Shown one piece after another: positions 1-8,708 of a stretch of DNA of 31,062 nt (position 1 is the first letter of the stretch; every line of letters starts with the position of its first letter). The DNA comes from CAZAOY01 sp964486925. GTDB lineage: Bacteria; Bacillota; Clostridia; Oscillospirales; Ruminococcaceae. Made by a program: the position numbers and the translations under genes. Location of the stretch: positions 1-31,062 of the forward strand of contig CAZAOY010000031.1 in assembly GCA_964486925.1 (NCBI GenBank). Direction: 5' to 3'. The notes under the pieces were generated by a model that saw nothing but the letters and a program-made list of their open reading frames with translations, was not told the DNA's origin and ran no database searches.

Positions 1-1082
1 CGTTGCTTTTTATCAACAAACAAAGCCAGTACCGAATCATTACGGGGTATCAGTAACGCATAGCCAAAGGCATCGGTTATTATGTAGATTAGTATCATAA
101 GATAATCCCCGCTGCCTGTAAGCAGTAACACTGCGTTAGCGGTAATGTATAGTAAAGTGCCACAGACCATTACAGGTTTAAATGGTAGCTTATTTATTCT
201 ATACTGTACCCCGAAGATAAACAGTAGCATAACCACCGCCCTAGCGATAGGAAACCATCCCATCAGATATTCGGGGAATGCTAGGTTTTTTGTAGCATAC
301 AAAGCAAAGAAATTACCGGTAGTCATAGCGGTTATACTGACTATTACCTTTAGCGATAGCGCTAGAATGGTAGGCGGGGATTTTATAATAATCAAAAAGA
401 TATCCTTATACTCCAGTAACATCTTCAGCATTGGAGTATCCTTAGTTTCCTTAATCCGCACCCTACCCTGCTCGGTTTCGTGACCTAATAGGTAGAGAAG
501 TACAAACTTTAAGGTCATTGATACAAGGTTAATAGCATACAGCACCCGCATGGTGTTTACCACCGAGTAGGTGTCTACAAAGTAACTGGAGATTGGCGCA
601 AAGAACACCGCTAGTAACATCGATATGTTAACCCAAGTATAGACGTTTACAAGCTCCTTTGGGTTGCAGTCCTCTACAAGCAGACAGTTCCATGAGTTGT
701 TTGTTATCTGCCAAAAGCTGTTTAACAGTGTCGCCGCAGCAAACCACCAGACATTCTGCGCAAATATTAGGATTATAGAGGGTATCGACCATGAGATAAC
801 ATCAAATATTATGGTAGTAAGCCGCCTACCAAGCTTGTCGGTGACAATCCCGCCTAAAATCGAGGCGAACACCTGAACCACCATCCCTACGGTAAGCAGT
901 GTTCCGATCTGTTGGTCATTTACCCCAAGCTCGTACATATATAAGGTAGCGAAGGGTATGTATAGCGCATACGGTATCCCCCAAAGAGGTTCTAGGAATA
1001 CGCAGAGCCTAGGATTTCCTCTAAGGCTAAAGAGTGTCTTAAACATAGAATGTCTGGATAGGTATGTACGCAATTTTGTCAT
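1..1082 (-). CDS. MFS transporter, 3' part beyond window edge
   Basis: An open minus-strand frame runs from an ATG at 1082 to the left edge (about 360 residues, no stop), so the C-terminal end is outside the window. The start is set by a GGAG ribosome site 7 bases upstream. The translation is strongly hydrophobic with many predicted membrane helices. Between helices 2 and 3 it carries GGIVTDKLGRR, the loop 2-3 signature of the major facilitator superfamily, and a charged central loop (RVRIKETKDTP) separates the two six-helix halves. It lies 37 bases downstream of the UroD-like gene in the same direction with no terminator seen, so the two are probably co-transcribed. The substrate is unknown. 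A small organic molecule or sugar handled by the neighbouring enzyme is a reasonable guess only. Confidence 0.85.
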   Translation of the reverse strand, partial: MTKLRTYLSRHSMFKTLFSLRGNPRLCVFLEPLWGIPYALYIPFATLYMYELGVNDQQIGTLLTVGMVVQVFASILGGIVTDKLGRRLTTIIFDVISWSIPSIILIFAQNVWWFAAATLLNSFWQITNNSWNCLLVEDCNPKELVNVYTWVNISMLLAVFFAPISSYFVDTYSVVNTMRVLYAINLVSMTLKFVLLYLLGHETEQGRVRIKETKDTPMLKMLLEYKDIFLIIIKSPPTILALSLKVIVSITAMTTGNFFALYATKNLAFPEYLMGWFPIARAVVMLLFIFGVQYRINKLPFKPVMVCGTLLYITANAVLLLTGSGDYLMILIYIITDAFGYALLIPRNDSVLALFVDKKQ

Positions 1083-1119
1083 TAAAATTCTCCTACTATG
1101 TTAATTAACGTTACGAAGG

Positions 1120-2364
1120 CTACACAAAGTTACGAACCGTTTCCATAGCTACCCTCTCCCATTCCATTAGATTTTTAGGGTTAGGACAGTGGCTGATATC
1201 CTTTATTACAAACTCACAGGTGGTGTTGTTACGCTTACAGGCGGTTAGTACCTTTGTAATCTCGTTTCTCACACGCTCTCTGTCAAATCCATCCTCCGCC
1301 ACAAATGCAGGGTTAGGCTTTGACGCTAGCACATACCGCTTACCTATTACGTCAGCCGCAATATCCACATCCGCCCATGGAGTTATCGACACCTTACGAA
1401 GGTTTGTAATGCTCTTTAGGATATCAATCTTGTTATGTAGTGGCTCACAGCAACCATAGTAGGAAAGCCCGAATCGGTTTAGGATCTTACCTGTGTAGTT
1501 TACATCAAACTCCTCGTGCATAGCGGGGGAAACGTGGGAGAATATCTGCGCCATCCCTCTACCCCAGGTATCAGAGGCTTTAACATGGTCTTTATCGTAT
1601 CCCTTTGGCGGGAGTGAGTCGGTTGCCGCCGCTGTGCAGTGGACGCTTAGTGGGTATGGCTCAAACAGGTTTAGCTGTTCATACTGGTCGATAACGTTCA
1701 TCTCGATAGCGGTTAGCGCTTCCATGATTTTATGGGTGTACTCCGGGCGGTCGGCTAGATCCACAAGCAAAGCCTCGACCCCACGATACCGTGCGATATC
1801 ATCCCAGATAGCATAGTATCCGCCGTGCCCTGTAATCCGCGCGGGTAGGATATCCCCTATCATCTCGTTTACTAGGTTAAACTGACGTAACGTTTCCTTT
1901 TCGTCGTAGGTAATTATGTTGTTATGTAGCTTTGCCAGTGAGCTTTCCTCTGCTAGGATATCGTGGTATTCATGGGACACGATATGATTGCCGTCCTGCT
2001 TTGAAAGGATATCCTCCTCTACATGCAGTCCGATACCAGTCCCGCTTATCACCTTGTAGACAGGCATATACGGCGGGATTAGCATATCAGCAGGCATGTA
2101 CCTCCATTTGTAGATGGTCTGCCTTAGGTTGTTTTCCACCTCTTTAAGGTAGCTGTCCTGACACCTTAGGGTAAGCGAGCCATCAAAATCCAGCTCATGC
2201 CACGGTAGCTCCTCGATTAGCACTACAGGTCTAATCGGGTTTAGATCATTCACCCCTTTATGAAGCAGGAGTCTTTGCTCATAGTCCGACTGCGCAAAGC
2301 AGTCCATATAGGTTTTTGCTAACTCTCTTAAAATCTCTCTGTCTTTGCTTAGATTAGTTTCCAT
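1120..2364 (-). CDS. UroD/MtaA-superfamily protein, function unknown
   Basis: 414 residues, ATG start with GGGG 7 bases upstream. The ending (ISHCPNPKNLMEW near 391-402) resembles the C-terminal pattern of the uroporphyrinogen decarboxylase/MtaA methyltransferase superfamily, where a residue in this strand helps bind zinc in the methyltransferases. Other visible elements are GHGGYYAIWDD (179-189) and YGCCEPLH (303-310), the latter a plausible thiol/metal site with C305 and C306. The arginine-rich N-terminal substrate signature of true heme-pathway HemE is absent, and no heme or corrinoid genes are nearby, so a heme role is unlikely. Known relatives include corrinoid- or zinc-dependent methyltransferases. 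It is first in an operon with an MFS transporter. The superfamily assignment is fairly sure; the reaction is not known. Confidence 0.65.
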   Translation of the reverse strand: METNLSKDREILRELAKTYMDCFAQSDYEQRLLLHKGVNDLNPIRPVVLIEELPWHELDFDGSLTLRCQDSYLKEVENNLRQTIYKWRYMPADMLIPPYMPVYKVISGTGIGLHVEEDILSKQDGNHIVSHEYHDILAEESSLAKLHNNIITYDEKETLRQFNLVNEMIGDILPARITGHGGYYAIWDDIARYRGVEALLVDLADRPEYTHKIMEALTAIEMNVIDQYEQLNLFEPYPLSVHCTAAATDSLPPKGYDKDHVKASDTWGRGMAQIFSHVSPAMHEEFDVNYTGKILNRFGLSYYGCCEPLHNKIDILKSITNLRKVSITPWADVDIAADVIGKRYVLASKPNPAFVAEDGFDRERVRNEITKVLTACKRNNTTCEFVIKDISHCPNPKNLMEWERVAMETVRNFV

Positions 2365-2390
2365 AGTTATTCCCCTTTTTATCTATTTAA

Positions 2391-2396
2391 ATTATA
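2391..2396 (-). promoter_or_regulatory. Probable -10 element of the UroD-like/MFS operon
   Basis: TATAAT on the minus strand, about 27 bases before the ATG at 2364. The -35 position (2414-2419, CTCCAT) is far from consensus, which suggests a promoter that needs an activator. The inverted repeat at 2420-2448 ends exactly at this weak -35. Confidence 0.5.
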
Positions 2397-2419
2397 TCTA
2401 ACAAAATGGTTTAATGGAG

Positions 2420-2448
2420 GTGTGGTTTGTATGGGAGGTGAACCACAC
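2420..2448. promoter_or_regulatory. Inverted repeat abutting a weak -35, candidate operator
   Basis: Perfect 8-base arms GTGTGGTT (2420-2427) and AACCACAC (2441-2448) with a 13-base spacer, about 35 to 63 bases upstream of the inferred transcription start of the UroD-like/MFS operon. This is typical activator placement. A second, overlapping inverted pair ATGGGAGG (2431-2438) and CCTCCCAT (2466-2473) lies in the same stretch. The regulator is unknown. Confidence 0.4.
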
Positions 2449-2496
2449 ATGCTGTTAATGGATACCCTCCCATCACAAGAATATCTCGCATTCACT

Positions 2497-2526
2497 GGTT
2501 CGCATACAATTCGTTCCCTGCGAACC
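2497..2526 (-). terminator. Hairpin downstream of ligA
   Basis: Arms GGTTCGCA (2497-2504) and TGCGAACC (2519-2526) form a perfect 8-base stem with a 14-base loop, 26 bases past the ligA stop. There is no T-run after it on the minus strand, so it may be a weak terminator or a 3'-end stabilising hairpin. Confidence 0.4.
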
Positions 2527-2551
2527 TCCTCACAAGATAATACCCTATCCT

Positions 2552-4633
2552 CTAAGCTTTACCAATCATCTGCAAAAGCTCCTCTATGCCGATTACCTTA
2601 ACACCTAGAGCGTTTGCCTTGGTTAGCTTGCTTCCAGAATCCTCCCCTGCAAGAAGATAGGAGGTTTTTTTAGATACCGAGGAGCTTACCTTGCCACCAT
2701 TTTGGAGGATTAGGTCGCTCGCTTCATTTCGGGTCATCCCCTCTAAAGTGCCGGTTATTACAAAGGTTTTGCCCGCTAGTAGGTCTAGCGCCTGCTTTAC
2801 CTCCTCAACTAGCTTTAGTCCCGCCTGCTCTAGCCTACCGATTAGGTGCTTTGTTGATTCCAGTGAGAAGTATCTAACTACATTCTCTGCCATAACCTCA
2901 CCAAATCCGTCTATCGCGGTAATATCCTCTAGGGTAGCGGTGTACAGCTTATCCATCGTGTTAAACCTCTGACAGAGCAGAGAAGCCGCCTTCTGACCAA
3001 TGTTTCTAATCCCTAACCCGAACACCACCCGAGAGAGCGGATTATCCTTAGTCGCCGCTATCGCCGCTAGTAGGTTATCAGCGGACTTCTCACCGACACG
3101 CTCTAGCTTTATTAGCTCCTCACGGTCAAGATAGTATAGATCCGCTACGCTCTCGATAAGGTTATTACTAACCAAAAGCTCCACCACCGCAGGGCCTAAT
3201 CCATCGATGTTCATGCTATCCCTCGAAGCAAAGTGGATGATATTTCTAAGCAAGGTCGCGGGACATTCACTGTTTATGCAGCGTATCGCCGAACCGCTCT
3301 CATCTACCACCCCAAGCTCACCGCAGGATGGACAGATGTTTGGTATGGTGTATGGCTTAGAACCCTCCTCATGGGAAACGCTAGCTACCACCTCGGGGAT
3401 AATATCCCCCGCCTTTCGCACAATAATGGTATCCCCGATACGCAGATCCTTCTCTTTTATATAGTCGTTGTTATGCAGTACCGCACGGCTGACGGTAGAG
3501 CCAGACAGATCTATCGGATCAAACACCGCTATCGGAGTAAACACTCCTGTTCTGCCCACATTTACCTCGATACTGTGAAGCTTAGTCTGCTTCTCATCAG
3601 GCGGATATTTAAATGCCGCCGCCCATCGTGGAAACTTTGCGGTAGAGCCTAAAATCTCACGCTGTGCAAGGCTATCCACCTTTACTACAGCGCCGTCGAT
3701 ATCGTAGCTGTAGCTGTTGCGGTGCTCACCTATTCGGTTTATCTCGGCTACCACATCATCCATGGTTTTGTAGCTTTGGTAGGAGGGTGACACGGTAAAG
3801 CCTTGTGACTTTAAAAAGTCAAGCCCTTGCCTATGTGAGGTTATCTCCTCTACCATCCCGCCTGTTTGGATCTCTTGTATGTTAAAGATAAATATCGAAA
3901 GTTCTCTCTTTGCGGTAATTTTTGGATCTTTCTGGCGGAGTGAACCCGCCGCCGCGTTGCGTGGGTTTTTAAACTGCCCTTCCCCCATTAGTTCCTGATT
4001 TGCTACTACAGAATTAAACACCTCACGAGGCATATAAACCTCTCCCCTCACAACAAGGTAGGGTATCTTATCCTTTAAGGTTAGTGGAATATCCTTGATT
4101 GTCCTAAGGTTTAGGGTAACATCCTCCCCTACAAAGCCGTCCCCTCGGGTCGCTCCCCTTGTAAAGACGCCGTTTATATACTCAAGGCTTACCGAAAGTC
4201 CGTCTATCTTGCGCTCTACGATATAAAGCGGCTCTACAGAAATCGGCTGTGCATTATCTGACGACCCTACAGCAGACGACAGCTTTGCGACACTCTCACT
4301 AAGTGTATTACGGCAACGCCTATCGAAATCGTACAGCTCCTCAAAGGAAAACATATCCTGCAAGCTTCCCATCTGTACACGGTGAGGTACTTTGTCAAAG
4401 GTGGTTAGCAGATCCCCACCCACCCGCATGGTTGGTGAGTTTTGCTGTACTAGCTCTGGGTGGTCGGCTTCAAGCTGTTTTAACTCCTGCATAAGCATAT
4501 CATACTCGTAGTCGGAAACTTCAGGGTTGTCAAGCTGATAGTATGCCTGTCCATACTGGTTTAGCAGATTTACTAGCTTTATAATTCGATCTGCCACCGC
4601 ACTTTTATCTTTATACTGCATAATGTTGTCCAT
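2552..4633 (-). CDS. ligA: NAD-dependent DNA ligase LigA
   Basis: 693 residues, near full family length. It seals nicks in duplex DNA using NAD+ during replication and repair. All expected parts are visible: N-terminal NMN-binding segment (YYQLDNPEVSDYEYD, 31-45), SPTMRVGG (66-73), adenylation motif KIDG with the nucleophile K142, four-cysteine zinc finger (C434, C437, C452, C457), helix-hairpin-helix region (about 470-600) and a C-terminal BRCT domain (about 615-693). A Ser/Ala-rich linker of about 20 residues (112-132) just before the KIDG motif is longer than usual. The ATG at 4633 has only a distant AAGG; ATG at 4621 is an alternative. It starts 16 bases after the stop of the FAD-dependent dehydrogenase and is probably last in the cdaA operon. 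Confidence 0.97.
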   Translation of the reverse strand: MDNIMQYKDKSAVADRIIKLVNLLNQYGQAYYQLDNPEVSDYEYDMLMQELKQLEADHPELVQQNSPTMRVGGDLLTTFDKVPHRVQMGSLQDMFSFEELYDFDRRCRNTLSESVAKLSSAVGSSDNAQPISVEPLYIVERKIDGLSVSLEYINGVFTRGATRGDGFVGEDVTLNLRTIKDIPLTLKDKIPYLVVRGEVYMPREVFNSVVANQELMGEGQFKNPRNAAAGSLRQKDPKITAKRELSIFIFNIQEIQTGGMVEEITSHRQGLDFLKSQGFTVSPSYQSYKTMDDVVAEINRIGEHRNSYSYDIDGAVVKVDSLAQREILGSTAKFPRWAAAFKYPPDEKQTKLHSIEVNVGRTGVFTPIAVFDPIDLSGSTVSRAVLHNNDYIKEKDLRIGDTIIVRKAGDIIPEVVASVSHEEGSKPYTIPNICPSCGELGVVDESGSAIRCINSECPATLLRNIIHFASRDSMNIDGLGPAVVELLVSNNLIESVADLYYLDREELIKLERVGEKSADNLLAAIAATKDNPLSRVVFGLGIRNIGQKAASLLCQRFNTMDKLYTATLEDITAIDGFGEVMAENVVRYFSLESTKHLIGRLEQAGLKLVEEVKQALDLLAGKTFVITGTLEGMTRNEASDLILQNGGKVSSSVSKKTSYLLAGEDSGSKLTKANALGVKVIGIEELLQMIGKA

Positions 4634-4649
4634 ATCTATAAATCCTTAT

Positions 4650-6242
4650 CTATTCGGGTTTAAACCTACTAATAATACTAATCGCCACCCGCAGTCCATC
4701 AACCGCCGAGCTTACAATTCCCCCTGCGTACCCCGCACCCTCTCCGCATGGGTAGAGTCCCTTAGTACTCACCGATTCACACATCTCGTTTCGCTCTATC
4801 CTAATTGGTGATGAGGTTCGGGTTTCCACCCCAGTTAGGATAGCGTCCTCCGCAGAAAAACCACGAATTTTACCGTTAAAGGTGAACAACCCTAGCTTTA
4901 GCATGTCGGTAATTGCGGTGTTATACAGCTTATAGCCACTTACTGGGGTCACACCTATGCTGTATGAAGGTACGACCGACCTAACATTAAACTTGTTCTC
5001 TCCCTTTAGGAAGTCACCTACCGTGGTTGCGGGAGCTTTGTACCCGCCGCCCCCTAGCTTAAATGCACGCTGTTCAAGCTTTTCCTGAAATAGCATTCCA
5101 TCAAGCGGGTTATCCCCAAAGTCCTTCCTATCCACACTTACCACTATAGCGGAGTTTGCGTTCCTTCCGTTTCTGCTGTGCTCGCTCATACCGTTTGTCA
5201 CCACCGTTTGCTCACAAGAGCTAGACGGCACAACATACCCGCCCGGACACATACAGAAGGTGTAGACACATCGATCCCCCCGTCTGTGGGAAAGCTGATA
5301 CTCTCCCTGCGGTAGATCAAGCTTGTTAGCATACTCGCCGTAAAGCCCGTAGTTAATACGTTCTTGCAGGTGCTCTATCCTAAATCCCACCGAAAACGGC
5401 TTAGAGTTTATCGTAACACCGTTTTGCAGTAACATCCTAAAGGTATCCCTAGCGCTATGCCCGATACAAAGCAGTAGGTTTGAGGTCTGTAGCTCAAAGC
5501 GGTCGGTGGTAACTGATGTTACAGCGGAGTTTTTGATGGTGATATCCGTAAGGGTGGTGTTAAAGTGTATCTCCCCACCTAAGGTTATTATCTCCTCGCG
5601 GATGGTTTTTATTATATCTCTTAGTTTATCTGTTCCTATATGTGGTTTTGCGGTGGATAGAACCTCCTGCGGTGCTCCAAACTCCACTAGCTTTTGCAGT
5701 ACAAATTCGCATAACGGGTCGGATATCCTAGTGGTAAGCTTGCCGTCGGAAAAGGTTCCTGCTCCCCCCTCGCCAAACTGTACGTTTGAGGAGTTGTTAA
5801 GCTCTCCGGTGCTCCAAAACCGCTCCACAGCGGTAGCACGATCCTCAACTGCACCTCCACGCTCGATAACCACAGGTCTATACCCCTTAAGCGCTAACAG
5901 ATAGGCGGCAAAGATACCGCAAGGGCCAAAACCAACAACCACAACCCTGTCGTTAAGTGGGGTATCTCCAATGTCCACCCTAAACTCGTTGCCCACCTTT
6001 AGCTTTACATTCGGCGACGATACCTTACGCACTACACCTTCTTCATCGCCTGTAATGGATACGATAACCGAAACCACATAGGAAATATCGGTACGTTTTC
6101 TGGCGTCTAATGATCTTTTATATATATTTATAGAGCAAACCTCATCATTTTTAACCTTTAATAAGGATAACGCATTAGAAAAAGCGTTATCCTTATAGTT
6201 TTTGTCAGCTGACACTCTAATGTTTGAGATAATAATCGGCAC
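4650..6242 (-). CDS. FAD-dependent dehydrogenase (COG2509-type)
   Basis: 530 residues starting with GTG; a short GGGG stands 7 bases upstream. A dinucleotide-binding Rossmann motif appears as VVVVGFGPCGIFAA (100-113) followed by an acidic strand end at VIER (125-128). FGEGGAGTFSDGKL (157-169) is the signature of the NAD(P)/FAD-dependent dehydrogenase family typified by uncharacterised Firmicutes proteins of COG2509. The about 95 residues ahead of the FAD site form the small N-terminal domain usual in this family. The glycine-rich stretch near the C-terminus (CGEGAGYAGGIVSSAVDG) should close the FAD site. It lies between cdaR (80-base gap with a hairpin) and ligA (16-base gap). The physiological substrate is unknown. 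Confidence 0.85.
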   Translation of the reverse strand: MPIIISNIRVSADKNYKDNAFSNALSLLKVKNDEVCSINIYKRSLDARKRTDISYVVSVIVSITGDEEGVVRKVSSPNVKLKVGNEFRVDIGDTPLNDRVVVVGFGPCGIFAAYLLALKGYRPVVIERGGAVEDRATAVERFWSTGELNNSSNVQFGEGGAGTFSDGKLTTRISDPLCEFVLQKLVEFGAPQEVLSTAKPHIGTDKLRDIIKTIREEIITLGGEIHFNTTLTDITIKNSAVTSVTTDRFELQTSNLLLCIGHSARDTFRMLLQNGVTINSKPFSVGFRIEHLQERINYGLYGEYANKLDLPQGEYQLSHRRGDRCVYTFCMCPGGYVVPSSSCEQTVVTNGMSEHSRNGRNANSAIVVSVDRKDFGDNPLDGMLFQEKLEQRAFKLGGGGYKAPATTVGDFLKGENKFNVRSVVPSYSIGVTPVSGYKLYNTAITDMLKLGLFTFNGKIRGFSAEDAILTGVETRTSSPIRIERNEMCESVSTKGLYPCGEGAGYAGGIVSSAVDGLRVAISIISRFKPE

Positions 6243-6278
6243 TTATAGCCCCATTCTGTCACCTCTTAGGAAGATTTA

Positions 6279-6312
6279 ACAACAGCTGTAGCGGTGACAT
6301 AACAGCTGTTGT
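6279..6312 (-). terminator. Strong hairpin between cdaR and the FAD dehydrogenase gene
   Basis: Arms ACAACAGCTGT (6279-6289) and ACAGCTGTTGT (6302-6312) form an 11-base perfect stem with a 12-base loop, 11 bases past the cdaR stop. The sequence after it on the minus strand (TAAATCTT) is only moderately T-rich, so partial termination or attenuation within the operon is more likely than a full stop. Confidence 0.5.
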
Positions 6313-6322
6313 ACATTTAATA

Positions 6323-7612
6323 TTACTTAGCCTTTTTGGTTACGGTGAGTTCTATAAAGTACTCGCCCACCGCCCAAGCCTGTTTTTTATCTATTGCATA
6401 TATTGTAATCGGTACCCTCATGCTCCCTTCGGATAACCTTGTTTCCAGTAGGTCTAAGGTCGCCACAAAATCTGACGGAGATATACCTTCCAGTACATTC
6501 TTGTTACCTACAATCTTAACCCCTTTAATGGAGTTTGTCTGAACCACTACATCAAAGTTGGCGGATTCATTTTTTGTAAATATATTGGTGATATTTATAT
6601 CAACGCTAGAAAGGTTTGGGTCATTAAACTTTACAATCACCGAGTTAAGGTCGTTGCTGTTTGTAACCCCTGCGGGAAGTTCAATATCCAATTCAAACAC
6701 CGATCCAATGTCAACCCGCCTAAAGTCAATCTCTCCTACAGTAAGATAGTCTATAGCGTTAACAATCTTCTCAGGTCCGGATATCTTTATGGAGGATGAG
6801 GACATGGAGTGTTTAACCTCATCAATATCAATCATAACAGGTACATTTACATAATTAACCTTTAGCGGTACCTCCTTCTGCTTAAAGATCGGCACAGTTA
6901 GGGTAAACTTGTTGTCAAGGTAGGTAACGTTATTTAAGGTAAGGAAATTGCCCTTCTCATCATAGAACCCAAGCTTTCCGCTAGTCTGAACCGCATCGGA
7001 TTCCACCGCCTCAAGGTTTGTTGAAACGGTAACCTTAGCTATCTTGTCAATCTCGGAGCGAGGTCCTTTAACGGTAAGCTTTTCTGGGTTTACAATAATC
7101 TTATCCTTGATGTAACCTTCCTTTGCCTTGATATTCTCTGCAACCCCCTCGATTGGGAATACCTTTTCGGTTATAAAGTCAAACTTAGCGTTTATGGTGG
7201 ACACCGATTGTCCAATAATATCAAAATCTTGATCCTTAACATTTCGTTTTCCCACCGTCACATTAAGGGTGTACTCCCCTGGGGAGCTTACAGCATTAGC
7301 GAAGGCGCTTGCAGAGAAGTCGGTGGAGGATAACCCTGCTAGCCGCACACGTGTACCTTTAACGGTAATGTTTGTAGTCTGATTAGCACCATCCACTACG
7401 TTTAGTGCATATGCCTTTGCCTGTGAATCCTCTAGGTTTATCTCGATTGGGATGTCATATATTATCTCAACGGTGGTATCATCGATAACAGTTACCACCG
7501 AAAACCATGCAACTACGCCAATAAGCAGGGAGGTAACCTTTAGTAGAAGGTTCTGGGTAAAGAATCTTTTAATCTTCTCTCTCACTCTTGCTATTCCCCT
7601 TCCTAAATACAC
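6323..7612 (-). CDS. cdaR: CdaR-like YbbR-domain regulator of diadenylate cyclase
   Basis: 429 residues from a GTG at 7612. One N-terminal membrane helix (about 22-43, LLLKVTSLLIGVVAWFSVVTV) is followed by an extracytoplasmic region of repeated YbbR beta modules, seen as recurring patterns such as KVFPIEGV, KLTVKGPRSEI and KISGPEKIV. CdaR proteins bind CdaA at the membrane and modulate c-di-AMP synthesis. The gene overlaps cdaA by 44 bases from this start. A second GTG at 7585, with GGGG 10 bases upstream, would give a 17-base overlap and a protein nine residues shorter; both starts have usable ribosome sites. The usual partner glmM is not next to it: an FAD-dependent dehydrogenase and ligA follow instead. 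Confidence 0.88.
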   Translation of the reverse strand: MYLGRGIARVREKIKRFFTQNLLLKVTSLLIGVVAWFSVVTVIDDTTVEIIYDIPIEINLEDSQAKAYALNVVDGANQTTNITVKGTRVRLAGLSSTDFSASAFANAVSSPGEYTLNVTVGKRNVKDQDFDIIGQSVSTINAKFDFITEKVFPIEGVAENIKAKEGYIKDKIIVNPEKLTVKGPRSEIDKIAKVTVSTNLEAVESDAVQTSGKLGFYDEKGNFLTLNNVTYLDNKFTLTVPIFKQKEVPLKVNYVNVPVMIDIDEVKHSMSSSSIKISGPEKIVNAIDYLTVGEIDFRRVDIGSVFELDIELPAGVTNSNDLNSVIVKFNDPNLSSVDINITNIFTKNESANFDVVVQTNSIKGVKIVGNKNVLEGISPSDFVATLDLLETRLSEGSMRVPITIYAIDKKQAWAVGEYFIELTVTKKAK

Positions 7613-8450
7613 GTGTAGTTTCCTTTATGGCGGCTTGCTTGCCAATAAGATTATCGGTTAGGTATTCCTCCAGAGATTTTTTGTCAAAACCTCTGGTTAG
7701 CTCGCCATCCAGCGCTACCGAGATAGTACCCGTTTCCTCCGAAACAACGATAACTATAGCATCCGAAACCTCGCTCATCCCTATTGCCGCACGGTGACGA
7801 GAGCCTAGATGTTTACCGATATCCTCCTCCTTTTGGGGTTTTGGCAGAAAACATCCTGCGGCTACGATTCTACCGTCCCGCATTATAACAGCGCCGTCAT
7901 GCATAGGCGAGTTTGGGAAGAAGATGTTACCAAACAGCTCCTTACTGGTCTGGGCATTAATGGGGATACCTGTAGCTATCTGCTCTCCAAGCCTGGTTTT
8001 ACGTTCGATAACGATAAGCGCACCTGTAGCAGTACTTGACAGCGCCTCACAGCTTTCGCCGATATCGACAATCGCCCTGCTCCAGATAGGTTGCTTTTTA
8101 TCGATACTGTCCCCGCTAAATACAGGTAGGTCGGTAACCTTTGAGCGCCCGATCTTTTCTAGGGCACGTCTAAGCTCGGGTTGGAACAGCACTATAAGCG
8201 CTACAACCCCCATCTGAAAGACATTTTTAAGGGCAAATGATACCGTCTTTAGATTTAGCTGTGGAGCAAGCAACCCCGCTACCGCTAAAAGTGCAATACC
8301 CTTTACAAGCTGTTCCGCACGTGTTTCCCTTACGATCTTTATCAGTTTATATGCCAAAAAGGTGATAATACAGATATCCAGTACATCCGACAGCTTTATA
8401 CTGGAGAAAACCATAAAAACAGATGAAAGTGTAAGCTTTAGTTCTTCCAT
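7569..8450 (-). CDS. cdaA: Membrane diadenylate cyclase CdaA
   Basis: 293 residues from the ATG at 8450, chosen because AGGGGG sits 8 bases upstream; the frame is open to an in-frame GTG at 8471, but that has no comparable site. It makes the second messenger c-di-AMP from two ATP at the membrane. Three N-terminal hydrophobic helices are followed by the DAC domain with its two signatures: DGA (185-187, in MHDGAVIM) and RHR (218-220, in GSRHRAAIGMSE). Length and layout match CdaA/YbbP of Firmicutes. It is the promoter-proximal gene of cdaA-cdaR. c-di-AMP controls potassium and osmolyte uptake and cell-wall balance in this group. Confidence 0.96.
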   Translation of the reverse strand: MEELKLTLSSVFMVFSSIKLSDVLDICIITFLAYKLIKIVRETRAEQLVKGIALLAVAGLLAPQLNLKTVSFALKNVFQMGVVALIVLFQPELRRALEKIGRSKVTDLPVFSGDSIDKKQPIWSRAIVDIGESCEALSSTATGALIVIERKTRLGEQIATGIPINAQTSKELFGNIFFPNSPMHDGAVIMRDGRIVAAGCFLPKPQKEEDIGKHLGSRHRAAIGMSEVSDAIVIVVSEETGTISVALDGELTRGFDKKSLEEYLTDNLIGKQAAIKETTRVFRKGNSKSERED

Positions 8451-8500
8451 GGCAATATCCCCCTTTCGCACAGTTTTGTAACAGAAAATTTGTATATCTT

Positions 8501-8529
8501 ATTTTACCAATTTTAACGGCGGTTGTCAA
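8501..8529 (-). promoter_or_regulatory. Sigma-A promoter of the cdaA operon
   Basis: On the minus strand TTGACA (8529-8524), a 17-base spacer, then TAAAAT (8506-8501), about 50 bases before the cdaA ATG. The -35 is a perfect match and the -10 is five of six. The -35 lies inside a small inverted repeat (GGTTG-T-CAACC, 8521-8531). Confidence 0.8.
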
Positions 8530-8656
8530 CCATAAATGTAAAAAAACTGTATCTTTTTATCTACAAATTAATTAGGTAACAGTGTATGGCAATTAAAATC
8601 AGACTAAGATAATCTAGAGATTTATCGGGTATATTATACAGTACTAAGCCAACAAG

Positions 8657-8695
8657 GGGGTTGTAACAAAACAAAGAATGTCTTGTTACAACCCC
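8657..8695 (-). terminator. Terminator-like hairpin after oadB
   Basis: Perfect 13-base arms GGGGTTGTAACAA (8657-8669) and TTGTTACAACCCC (8683-8695) with a 13-base loop, 13 bases past the oadB stop. The tail on the minus strand is CTTGTTGG, not a clean T-run, but stem strength and position support a transcription end. Confidence 0.65.
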
Positions 8696-8708
8696 GAAAT
8701 TTATTAAG

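Noticed and set aside
145..876. Two plus-strand frames near the left edge
   Set aside because: Antisense to the MFS gene, whose translation has clear helices and the loop 2-3 signature.
3233..3652. 139-residue plus-strand frame inside ligA
   Set aside because: Antisense shadow of a complete, well-conserved gene; no start signal.
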